64,000 bases of DNA from Icerya purchasi (Eukaryota; Arthropoda; Insecta; Hemiptera; Monophlebidae). Shown here one piece after another: positions 13,060 to 22,152 of the stretch (the stretch's first letter is position 1; each line of letters opens with the position of its first letter). A program made the position numbers and the translations under genes. Below the pieces are notes generated by a model that saw only the letters and a list, made by a program, of their open reading frames with translations, was not told where the DNA came from and searched no databases. The stretch covers positions 249,373,440-249,437,439 of the forward strand of contig CM077116.1 in the NCBI GenBank assembly GCA_039619475.1, in the 5' to 3' direction.

Positions 13060-13785
13060 TTTATATAATATGAATATTACGCTACTCTCAGGAAAATTGG
13101 CTAAAACGTTCCTTTGACCTAAACTTTCGGGGCTTTTTTCTTAATTAGTTCCGATATGACGTTTCAGCTATTTTAATCGGAAATGATATCCATTTTCTAA
13201 CCCCTCGATATTTATCTTCCTGTTCCATTTAAATCCGTTTGATCCGGATCTCGTTCACATATCCATTCCGAATAACTCCTCTAAACCGTTTAAGTTTATT
13301 TCAGTTTACATTCCTCCTAACTATGATTTACGTAGCTTCCCTTTTTAGTCCTTCATTGATTCACTTCCTTCTCTTTTTATTATAGGCGGTGATTAGAACG
13401 CTCACTCTTTTTTTTCGGGCCGCGATGGTTACAATAGCAATAGTTCTCTCTGATGGAAAATATTATCCTACAGAATGATTTAATCCTTCTTAACGATGGT
13501 TCTCCCACCTAGGTTAAGAATGCTTCGTTTCTCCTCAGCTCCATCGACCTGTCATTTACCTAAAAAATCTTAGTCTTAAGTGTTCGCGGTCAACTCTAAA
13601 TGGTACCTTTGAAATCGATCATATTCCTGCCATTATTGCTTTCGATGATTTTCCTTCATCTAATTCTTATTAGCCTCTTCACCGCGTCCCGAATGGATGC
13701 TCCCTAAAGTAAACTGGGCCGTCTTTCGTGCTCTCATTGACTCTACGCTCCGTTCGACTCCTCTTATTTTAACTCTGTAGGCGGG
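13060..13785 (+). pseudogene. I-like LINE relic, endonuclease part (interrupted)
   Basis: Between about 13240 and 13400 the plus strand reads PFDPDLVHISIP...KFISVYIPPNYDLRSF...FIDSLPSLFIIGGD, stop, NAHS. This is the middle of an AP-type endonuclease ending at the GDFNAHS motif. Later, near 13690-13780, it reads PRPEWMLPKVNWAVFRALIDSTL, typical of the endonuclease/RT linker of the I/R1 group. Several stops interrupt it. The reverse transcriptase appears to resume near 16190, beyond the piggyBac-like insertion. The family matches the copies at 49.8-50.9 and 57-59.2 kb. Confidence 0.65.
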
Positions 13786-13790
13786 GCGCC

Positions 13791-13838
13791 CCAATTTGTA
13801 ACACGAACAAGGGCGCTGGGTCTCACAGACTTCTTATA
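13791..13838 (+). repeat. Direct repeat, left copy, edge of the piggyBac relic
   Basis: Shares ACACGAAC..AGGGCGCTGGG and TCACAGACTT with the copy at 15904-15955, in the same orientation. Confidence 0.6.
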
Positions 13839-14029
13839 AAAAATGCAAAATTTACGGTTTTTTAATGAATGTGACTTCTTTATACGAAATAAACATCCTT
13901 TATTTGTATTAAAAACGTTATAAAAAAATAATTGAATAAAACGACATAGAATATTAACAGTTAAGAAATACTACAAAAAAAAAAAAAAAAAAAAACAATC
14001 TAAAATTATATAAAAAAATAATAGACCAA

Positions 14030-15030
14030 AACAAAACATATTTTTTTCTTCAGTAATGGGATAATTTTTTTTTCTTTTTTTTTTATTATTAATTCATGTG
14101 CGATACCTTAGTCCCCACCAAGTCAGTTGACTTGTCGGCGGATTCCCAAAATAAATACATACGAGTAAATTTATTTAATAAGTTTAGATTACATGCTTAG
14201 TTCCTATAACATCCTTATTCATCTATAACTACTTTATAAATCATTTAAATATTCTCACAAATTAACAATGTCTATATATAACATACACACATATGTACAC
14301 CTGCACACCCATACACGCACACACACGTGCATCCACACACCTAAATATTTTATATAGTTTGGTATTATGCTCGTGTTTGTTATTATTCACTATTTTCTAG
14401 CAGCATTTCCTTTAATTTAGTTTTACTTATTTCATTTTCGTTTTGTTTTATAATATTATTTATCTGAGTATTATTAAGTAAGTTAAAACCAATTGTTGTA
14501 ATTTGTCTTCATGTTTATTAGCGTGTCTTCTATATATTGATATTCGTATTGTCTAACGTTACGAAATCTGTAATTACATTTATTTCTTGGTGTTACACAC
14601 TGATTTCTTTTTCTATATATTTAATTAGTATATTGTATTTAAGTGTATCATTTTTGGGGTAAGTATTAAATGTCTTTTCCTAATATTTGAAGAACTTATA
14701 TTTGAAAGAGTTTCATATTTTTTTCCTACACGGAGTTTCAAACATTTATCCTGTAAATAATTTAATTGCTTTAGTTTTGTATTATTCGCGTGCCCCCAAA
14801 CTATAATACCGTAATACAAGTGTGTTTGACATAATGCGTTGAAAACCATTATTTTTGTTGATGTGTTTATAACGGAGTTCTTCATTTGATAAAGACTGGG
14901 TAGCGTTTTCCTCAATTTATTTACTACATTATCTATATGTTCATTCCATCTAAACATGTTGTTCACTGTGACACCCAAATATTTATATTTATACACTTCC
15001 TCTAAAATTGATAACGTAGATTAGATTTTA
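14030..15030 (-). pseudogene. 5'-truncated LINE 3' end, inserted in the piggyBac relic
   Basis: From about 15015 down to 14625 the minus strand reads TLSILEEVYKYKYLGVTVNN, then NEHIDNVVNKLRKTLPSLY, HLYYGIIVWGHANN and KQLNYLQDKCLKL. This is the thumb region after the polymerase domain of a LINE reverse transcriptase, with the common YLGV and LQ-x-K/R-C-L motifs. A 3' untranslated tail follows to an A-rich end near 14040-14090. Close to it is a hairpin, CCGACAAG...CTTGGTGG (about 14118-14140), like those in the LINEs at 7.75 and 39.9 kb. The polymerase core is absent, so this is a truncated insertion. It splits the piggyBac coding remnant from its 3' flank. Confidence 0.75.
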
Positions 15031-15041
15031 TTGATTTTTGG

Positions 15042-15383
15042 CTATGTTGGAACGCGGAAGAAGGGTTCAAGGTGATTGGAGAGACAAACAAATTTTTTAC
15101 ATTTCTGGCAGTAATATCTTGTTATCAAGTTTTTTTGGCAAAAGAAACATCTTCTTCTCATTCCGGGTGGAATTTCCTGATTCGCTTGCATAGTTAGTGT
15201 TCTAGCAACGTCCTGTCTTCTTTCTCTCACAGATGCTGGCGCATTTGTTTTGAAAGACCGCCGCTGCATATGGTCTTTAGTTAGGGACAGACCGAGATCT
15301 TTGAGAAACAATCGCCTTTCAATTTTGTATATTTTATTATTACACGCACAGATAATTTGAGAGTTAACAGCTGCCATATTCAT
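15042..15383 (-). pseudogene. piggyBac transposase, C-terminal fragment
   Basis: The minus-strand frame contains RLFLKDLGLSLTKDHMQRR, which resembles the conserved helix at the end of the piggyBac catalytic region. It ends in a Cys-rich module CFFC...RYYCQKCKKFVCL...H, the C-terminal zinc-binding domain that piggyBac transposases use to bind DNA. The catalytic Asp triad and most of the protein are missing. The N-terminal part lies directly upstream (15390-15712), so the middle of the gene has been deleted in this copy. It is a nonautonomous relic. Confidence 0.7.
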
Positions 15384-15389
15384 CGTGGA

Positions 15390-15712
15390 ATAAAAAATTA
15401 CTATGTGATATTGGCTGCATCAACCTTAAAATTATATTACACGGATCGTTACGACATTCGTAAGGGCTTGAGGGTTGCTGTCCTACGTAAACCTCTAGAT
15501 TTGAAGCATATGATGTTGAAGAATCTACCAGTGCAAACATTTTTATTCCATATCGTAGCTATTTGGGGATGTACAACATCATCGTCCTGTCCGTCTTGCT
15601 CTGATTCACTGTCACTACTTTTTGTTTACAATAAATCCACCTCAGAAGCCGGCTTTCCTTCATCGTCATCGGGCTTTTCGGATAACGTAACTTGCTCTTC
15701 CTCGTAGCTCAT
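15390..15712 (-). pseudogene. piggyBac transposase, acidic N-terminal fragment
   Basis: From an ATG at about 15712 the minus strand reads MSYEEEQVTLSEKPDDDEG, then after one stop SSDSESEQDGQDDD. Acidic, Ser-rich N-termini are usual in piggyBac-type transposases. The stretch is broken by a stop and runs, after a large deletion, toward the C-terminal fragment at 15042-15383. Its identity rests on position and composition rather than on a catalytic motif. Confidence 0.45.
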
Positions 15713-15903
15713 TATCTAAAACATAATACATAAATAATTAAAAGTATGCAACGAATAAAACAGCTGATGTCAAGAGCGCTGCTCTAGCGTTTCGTTTTTT
15801 ACATTTGATGTAACATTTCTAATAATAAAGCTCATGACGTATTTTTCAAGAGACATTTTACAGAAATAAAACTCAGTTCATAATTATGAAGAATTCCAAC
15901 TTA

Positions 15904-15955
15904 CCAAAATTTCCCAAAACACAAACCAGGGCGCCGGGTTTCGCAGACTTTTCGT
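15904..15955 (+). repeat. Direct repeat, right copy, edge of the piggyBac relic
   Basis: Partner of 13791-13838; see the composite element. Confidence 0.6.
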
Positions 15956-16189
15956 GTCATAACTTCTAGACCTAAACACTTCCAAACTCGTCGCTTATGG
16001 AACTTATACTGCGGCCCGACCTGGGAAAGTATCTGGCGGCACCGCTTGCCGCTACATTTCGCCGAAATATGCCGAATATTATTCGGAACGCCGAGCCTCA
16101 GAGACCCGTCACCACTCCGCTTGCAGTGTTAAATCCGTCTTCCCAATATGACTTTTTTATTGAACCAATTTCTCTTCCTTAACTTATTC

Positions 16190-16975
16190 GTCTCCTCCTA
16201 TTCGACACCAACTTCTCACAAAAATCTCAGAACATCTTCCTCATTATGACGGAATGAGCACTGTAAGACGGCCTTTAATTTAAGTTGGCCTGCTTATAGA
16301 ACTCCTTCTCTTTTCAGCTTTCTGACTCATACGAATGCCACAATGTTGAAGTCAGATTCGTTACTCAAACAGCTAAGAAAAACTCATAGAAAAACGTCTG
16401 GCCCTCTATTTCTCAATCCACTCGTATTTTTCATGTACGAAGAATCGACTAAGGCCTTTAAATCCTCTCTCTCCTAACGTTCATCTGATCATAATTTTTT
16501 CCTCCTGAAAAACTGATAACGCTTATTGATGCTATAGCCCTAACTCTATATTCCTAGCTTCCAATGAATTCTATTCTTCCCCGTCTGCTCCTAGTTATCC
16601 GTACCTCTTCTTTTACTTTATCAGAACCTCGTTTATCTTTAAGCAATTTCTCTAATTCTTCTCCGGGCTTAGCACTTTTTACTGTTCTTAAAAATCTTTC
16701 TGATTTTTCTCCCCGGATACTTTTAAATATGTTCAATTACTTTCTTGGTTTCCGTTACACTCCTCTTTCTTAGAACCCTTGTTCCGAAAGCCGTATTCTT
16801 CTTCGTTGCGCCCTATTTTACTTATTTCGTATATTATTAGAAATCTTTTCGAAAGTTTTGGCTCGAGCATAGCAATCTGTTACCTCACAGTACGTTCGGT
16901 TTTCACCCTGAACGTCGGATTCACCAGATTGTATTAGCATGTTTCTTTCTTACGTTTATATATCGTTTATTGATA
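16190..16975 (+). pseudogene. I-like LINE relic, reverse transcriptase part
   Basis: Around 16660-16760 the frame reads NFSNSSPGLALFTVLKNLSDFSPRILLNMFNYFL. This aligns with SFNSTPGIDKFSFLVLKNLSNFS in the LINE at 57-59 kb. Around 16840-16970 a second frame reads NLFRKFWLEHSNLLPHSTFGFHPERR, aligning with that copy's KLFESMLNRRL...EHNNLVCYNMFGFRPS. These are the N-terminal palm and motif 2 region of the reverse transcriptase. The YADD region is absent. Multiple frameshifts and stops show it is dead. It is probably the downstream half of the relic that begins near 13060. Confidence 0.65.
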
Positions 16976-17029
16976 AAAAATATATCATTATCACTACCAG
17001 CATAGTTTCAGCCTAGCGGCTGGTTTTAT

Positions 17030-18130
17030 ACTAATCATCTTCAGGAAGGCTTGTCTAGCGCTCTCTTCTTCATCTTGTAATGCGAAGATATTCTGCACTT
17101 TCTTTCGGCAAAATATTCATAAAGGTGATTCGAGGATGACTGCGTATCCTTTTCGCCCCTTTATCTACCCTTCTATTAGGTTTTTTAATGTATTCTGGTC
17201 CCGCTGCAAAGTGTGCCCTAACCAGTGAAAAGCCCGGTTTTATAAATCCGTTGCAGATTATTTCTTCTTCCACCAATGCTTTCCGGTACTGCCTTATTGT
17301 TTAATTTGTCCGCTCAGCTGAACATTTCGAATGTTTCAAAATCTTGTTTTTCTCTGTTCGTTCCAGCGTTCCATATTTCGCGCCGTATAAAGCAGCCAAC
17401 CAAACAAATATTTTAATCAAATTTTTACGCAAAATTTGGCGGACAAAGGTTTTTGAGCGAGTAAGGAATACTCGTCTTTAAACGCGTTTTTACCTATTGT
17501 AATGCGACTGTCGATTTCCCGCGTGAAATCCGCGTTATATACGTTATCGTTTGACCGATTTTCTCGAATGCTGATATCGATGTGGTCTCATATTATTTCA
17601 CTCCTATTTGCTGACGAGTTTTACCAGTTATCGTGATCTTAGTCTTTGAGAACTTGATCTTCATTCCGTGTTTATTCCCATTTTACTTTTAACCTTTGAA
17701 TCATTCTTGATAATATTTCGGCACTATAGGCTAATAAGCCCTGATCGTCAGCAAATGTAACAGTGCCGGCAACCTTAATTCTACATTTAAAACTCTGCGG
17801 ATGTTTCTTCGAGGACCATTCCTGTGAACGCGTTAAACAATTCTCGCTTTCTGCCTTACCCTTTTCGTTAGACTTTTCCGACGCAGAACATCATTAAATT
17901 TTAACAATAACTTCTTGTCTCACTAATATAAATTGTAGACTGTCTTGATTCAATTTTTCGGGTACCCTACTACTTGTTAAAGAAGGAGCAGTAGATAACA
18001 TCAAGGCATTTTGTCAAAAGCGCCTTCACGACCGATAAAAGTTACATACGGACACGTATACCATTATTGATCACACTCTCTCTCTCTCTACATTGTAGTA
18101 AAGCGGTTTTTCCTGAAACTGCCCTATGTT
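17030..18130 (-). pseudogene. LINE reverse transcriptase relic (RTE/CR1-like)
   Basis: Read on the minus strand. Near 18040-17990 a motif A-like FIGREGAFDKMPLDVIY appears. At about 17755 comes VTFADDQGLLA, the FADD catalytic box. Then EIDSRITIGKNAFKDEYSLL and KILLKYLFGWLLY (about 17540-17380) match the conserved thumb pattern (EI-x-SRI-x-x-x-K-x-A-F) of many insect RTE/CR1-type elements. The terminal frame at 17276-17070 reads VRAHFAAGPEYIKKPNRR. There are frequent stops and frame changes and no endonuclease. It is a decayed 5'-truncated copy. Confidence 0.7.
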
Positions 18131-19935
18131 TCATCTAGACATCGGTCGTATGTATAAATTAAAAAGAAGCTTGTTACACTTACGACTAACGACTTCGCTG
18201 ATACGAGTTCTAATGCTCACCTGTTCTCACCTGTTTCAGATATTTCTGCTTTATTCTTCGTCGTCTGTCGAAATTACCGGCGAAAAGGATTGAAATCCAT
18301 CCTGTCTAGAATTTTTTTCACTAATACTAGTTGACCATTTTTTTTATTTACCACACTGTTTTCAGTTCCGTCTGAAGATCAGCGCACGAATACGTAAGTT
18401 CTTCGCTGTTGAATGAAGACTTCTTTTCAAATTCGACCGTAAAAATAATCACAAAAGTTACGCTAATTTTGTAAACGGAATTTATCGCGCAAGTACGTGA
18501 GTAATAGAGAGATATATGTATGTATGTGTATAACGGAAAAAAGAAAAAGCGACCGAAGATAGATCATAAGTGAGACGAGAAGATGCAGAAGGGAAACAGG
18601 TGATAAAAGGTGTAAGAGTGAAAATGATGAAGAGCAAAGTTAAAAAAGTTTTCTGTTTACTTTGTCGGAAACCGTGACTGAAATTTTAAAGCTGATTCTA
18701 GCTTATTTCGCAAAATTCAGTCGAACGCTGAAATTTCAGCACCGATAGCGTACCGTGCGCCATATCAACTTTCCGTTCAGCACGCGTCCCAGTAAATTCA
18801 ATTCACTTTTCGACAGGCCAGCTCTTTCATGTTGTTCCTTTGCACACCACTCTGACATGCTGTTGCTGCCGTTCGACAAACCGAAGGGAAACTAAATTTA
18901 CAACGGTCGCGCTGATTAGCGGAAAATTTATTCCAGCTAACTACTATTTTCCGCCGGAATATTATTTCCTCTGGACAACACTGGAACCGGGTAATGAGAA
19001 GGTTATCGCAACCAAACTGGAATTAGAGGAGCAGCATATTTGTCCATTTTCTTTTAAATGCCCCCCACGAAAATAGTACTTTGTTTGTTGAAATTTAAAT
19101 TAATTACAAAGCAGTTGTCAACAGTGGACCACCCTGTTGTTCCAGTTGTCCTCTAAACCGGTGAAAACTTTTCTTGTTTATCTCTCTCCCTCACCTTTTT
19201 GATTTTTTTTTTGTTTTTGCTTTCTTTCTATTCGCGCGTAATGTTTAATTTTCCGTTTAACTTTCATCCTACGTACAGTTATCGCAAATATGTGGTGTTC
19301 GCTTTTTCACTCTGTTCCGCACGAAGATTTACGGTTAAATAAAGTAAGTGACGCGAGTTTGATCATTTTCCCTTTTAAATAGTACGCGTTTCTATTGTAC
19401 CGCAACAATTTTAAGAGCGATATTTTGCTTTAAGAGCTTTTTCCGAGTTCTGAAAAGATACCGGATAAATCCATCGATCCGGTTTTCTGCCGGAAATTTC
19501 GAATATTTACCGTTTACGTTTAGAATTCGAACATGTTCGGAACGAACGGAAACGAAATTATTACAAGCGATATTGACAAACTTAAATAGTCTGTGAAATA
19601 AATGAATTCGCAGTAATTTAATGTACAAACAACCGTATGCAGTAATAAATAATACACGAAAATAGTTCAACATTAGTGTTAATTACGAAGTTAGAATAAA
19701 AGTATCATTTACACGTATTGATTCTAAATTTTTTCCCGGTACTTCTCTTAAATAAAAAAAAAAAAAACGGTTTTTCTAAATTGTTTTGTGATAACCTGAA
19801 CCAGCTGAACCATAAATTTTCATCGATTTCGTTAGATTTAGACAATAAGTAATTAACATGTTACGTTGACAACATAAGCAAAAAAGCAAGTGCGTACCTG
19901 TTGTTCCGTCCTGTACAAACTCTGATTTTTCATAT
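18131..19935. other. Intergenic, no gene recognised; left flank of the palindrome
   Basis: Several short open frames (for example 18840-19076 and 19392-19673) have no recognisable motif. The sequence looks unlike the palindrome's right flank at 37053 onward, which matters when judging whether the palindrome is an artefact. Confidence 0.45.
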
Positions 19936-19941
19936 AGCGAA
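19936..19941. repeat. Target-site duplication, left (AGCGAA)
   Basis: AGCGAA abuts the left terminus AGTAGATAG and recurs directly after the right terminus at 37047-37052. The repeat can also be read as 8 bp (TAGCGAAA), because the terminal A and T of the element coincide with flanking bases. Six bp is preferred because Polinton/Maverick elements make 6 bp duplications and begin with AG. Confidence 0.8.
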
Positions 19942-20277
19942 AGTAGATAGAAAATGTACGTTCTAGGAGAATAGCCAATCAGGAGCGAGTATTTAGTCCT
20001 GTGGCCCCGCCCCCTTTTACTCAGCTAATCAAGAGTCAAAAACATAATAAAATGACCACACCGTTTTTACATCAAACCCCCCCCCCATTAAGAGTTCAAC
20101 ACTGCAACGCCATGTTCTACTCCACTTGCTACATCTTCAACATTACAAACCAAAATCCATATATCTCAGCGTCCACCACACACAAATCAACCAACTGCAG
20201 TTTCTCCAAAATTCCTTCAAATTTTCCCTCGTTGTCCACCTCCTCCCCGTGCCGTTCCCCTTGTGCGCGTGTACAAT
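19942..20277 (+). repeat. Terminal segment of the left arm
   Basis: Non-repetitive outer end of the arm, the counterpart of 36713-37046. It contains the terminus, a GC-rich GGCCCCGCCCCC block near 20002-20013 and a 10-base C-run at about 20077-20086 (8 bases in the right arm). In a protein-primed element the replication origin and terminal-protein attachment site would lie at this end. That role is inferred. Confidence 0.6.
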
Positions 20278-21545
20278 CGATTAAATAATAATAATAATCT
20301 ACCAATTAATCGATTTTCCTTATTATATTTATTAGAAATAATTAAATATTCGCGATGTACCACACTTCTTCCCTACACAATCTTACATAGATCTTCGTTA
20401 TTATTATTACATGGTCCGCATTAAAATTTGAAAATTCACTATTTCGAGGGAAAAAAGGGGTAAAATCTCCGGAAACTGCTTAAAACGTTCGAATTTCGAT
20501 ACTTAGAACCCAAATTTTAAAAGATTTTTTTCTAGCACGTTCCCTTCTTACACTTTATTTTTAAAAAAAAATTGTAAAATCACATAATATTGCGATAGTA
20601 TTAACAGAGAAAGATGTGTGCGAGTGTACTGCAAGTTGTAATAAATCGAGAGGAACACGATGATGATGACGCGGTATCAATGAAGCTGTGCGAATACTAT
20701 CAACATTATTATTATTATTATTATTATACTTTGTTTTTACTTTACACAACATGGTGCACACGCACATTCCAGATCGCAATGAAAAGGAGGTCAGCGATGA
20801 ACTGTACGAATACTATCTACATTTGCTTTTACTTTACGCAACATTGTACACACACACACACACATTCGAGATCGTGATGAACAGGAGGTTAGCAGTGGAC
20901 CTGTACGAATACTATCAACATTATTATTATTACGCAATCGCATAAATCTTTTAAATTATTCCTCTAACGCGTATTGAAAATCAGGAACACCTCCTTGCTA
21001 ATCAATTAAATAATAATAATCTACCAATTAATCGATTTTCGTTATTATATTTATTAAAAATAATTAACTATTCGCAATGTACCGCGCTTTTCCCTCTACA
21101 TAATCTTACATAGATATTCGTTATTATTACATGGTTCACTGTCTTTAAAATTTGAAAATTCTTTATTCAGAGGGGAAAAAGGGGTAAAACCTACAGAAAC
21201 TGCTTAAAACGTTCGAATTTCGATACTTAGAACCCAAATTTTAAAGGAATTTTTTCTACCATGTTCCCTTCTTTCACTTTATTTTTAAAAAATTTTGTAA
21301 AATCGCATAATATTACGATAGTATTAATGGAGAAAGATGTGTTCGAGTGTACTGCAAGTTGTAATAAATCGAGAGGAACATGATGATGATGACGCGGTAT
21401 CAATGAAGCTATGCGAATACTATCTACATTATTATTATTATTATACTTTGTTTCTACCTTACGCAATATGAAATACTATCAATATTATTATTACGCAATC
21501 GCATAAATCTTTTAAATTAGTTCGTCTAACATCTATGGAAAATTG
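20278..21545 (+). repeat. Outer direct-repeat units, left arm (two copies, one hybrid)
   Basis: Two direct copies of a unit. Each includes a TTAAATAATAAT/ATCGATTTTC block, a conserved box of about 60 bp (20461-20520 and 21184-21245) with TTCGAATTTCGATACTTAGA, and tandem subrepeats of about 110 bp holding TTCGTACAGG, CATT and (AC)n/(ATT)n tracts. The boxes are 723 bp apart. The outer unit is a hybrid: outward of 20482 it matches the third right-arm unit, inward of 20521 the second. Confidence 0.85.
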
Positions 21546-21698
21546 CAATATTCCACTAATCAAATTAATAATTTATGAATAAATCGATTAATTGTTATTT
21601 TTTCTATTAAAAATAAATAATTAAATATACTAACTGCATCACACCTCCAAACGTTACCAAAAGGGATTAGATAAATGTAGTATCATAGAAAAAAGTGC

Positions 21699-21955
21699 TC
21701 AATTTAAACCAAAATCACTCTTTTCATACAAATTATACCATTTAGAGCTAAAATACACACATTTTAGTACAAAACATTGAATTTTAAAGGAAACAATCCA
21801 TTTTACATAAAAATATCCTCATTTTAGGTGTAAACCATCAATTTATGGTAAAATATCTCAATTTAATACAAATATCATCATTTTAGATAGAAAACGTCAA
21901 ATTTTAATGGAAAATAACCCATCCTGGGGATAAGCAGCAAATTTTACTACATACA
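21699..21955 (+). repeat. Degenerate array of about 20 bp period (left arm)
   Basis: ATTTTA-type words recur at 21740, 21761, 21781, 21800, 21821, 21841, 21861, 21880 and 21901, spaced 19-21 bp. Each is followed by a short AAAA/ATC element, so the loose consensus is ATTTTAnnTnnAAAnnATC. The array lies about 200 bp beyond the polymerase stop codon. The spacing is close to two DNA helical turns. Its function is unknown. Confidence 0.75.
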
Positions 21956-22081
21956 CACTCTTTAATTAAAATCAATATAATCTCTATACACTATAATTAA
22001 GTTTATAGAAACTATTTTAAACCCACACACATTCTTAAATCTAACAAATTAAAGAAATAAAAACAATTGTTAATAGAAAAT

Positions 22082-22087
22082 TTTATT
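22082..22087 (-). terminator. Polyadenylation signal of the left polymerase gene
   Basis: AATAAA on the minus strand, 66 bp past the stop codon. It is mirrored at 34071-34076. Confidence 0.55.
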
Positions 22088-22152
22088 ACATAGTAAAATT
22101 AAAAATATACATGTCTAAATTATACTTAATAATAATACACAGCTGCATGTAA

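Larger units (their letters stand above)
13786..15965 (-). mobile_element. Deleted piggyBac-like element with a nested LINE insertion
   Basis: The segment carries piggyBac transposase remnants on the minus strand (15042-15712) and is itself split by a LINE 3' fragment (about 14040-15030). A direct repeat of roughly 50 bp lies at both edges (13791-13838 and 15904-15955), sharing AGGGCGC-C/T-GGGT and CAGACTT. Clear TTAA-bounded inverted termini were not found, so the exact ends are uncertain and the direct repeats may be part of either the element or its target. Confidence 0.5.

Noticed and set aside
20561..20945. Open frames rich in Asn, Tyr or Thr-His near (ATT)n and (CA)n tracts, repeated at 21227-21466, 26931-27156, 29002-29227, 34692-34931, 35213-35597 and 36109-36329
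   Set aside because: They are translations of microsatellites inside the repeat units, open on both strands for the same reason, and change frame between copies.
21699..21955. A CRISPR-like array
   Set aside because: The units are degenerate and contiguous, with no identical repeats or unique spacers, and the context is eukaryotic.
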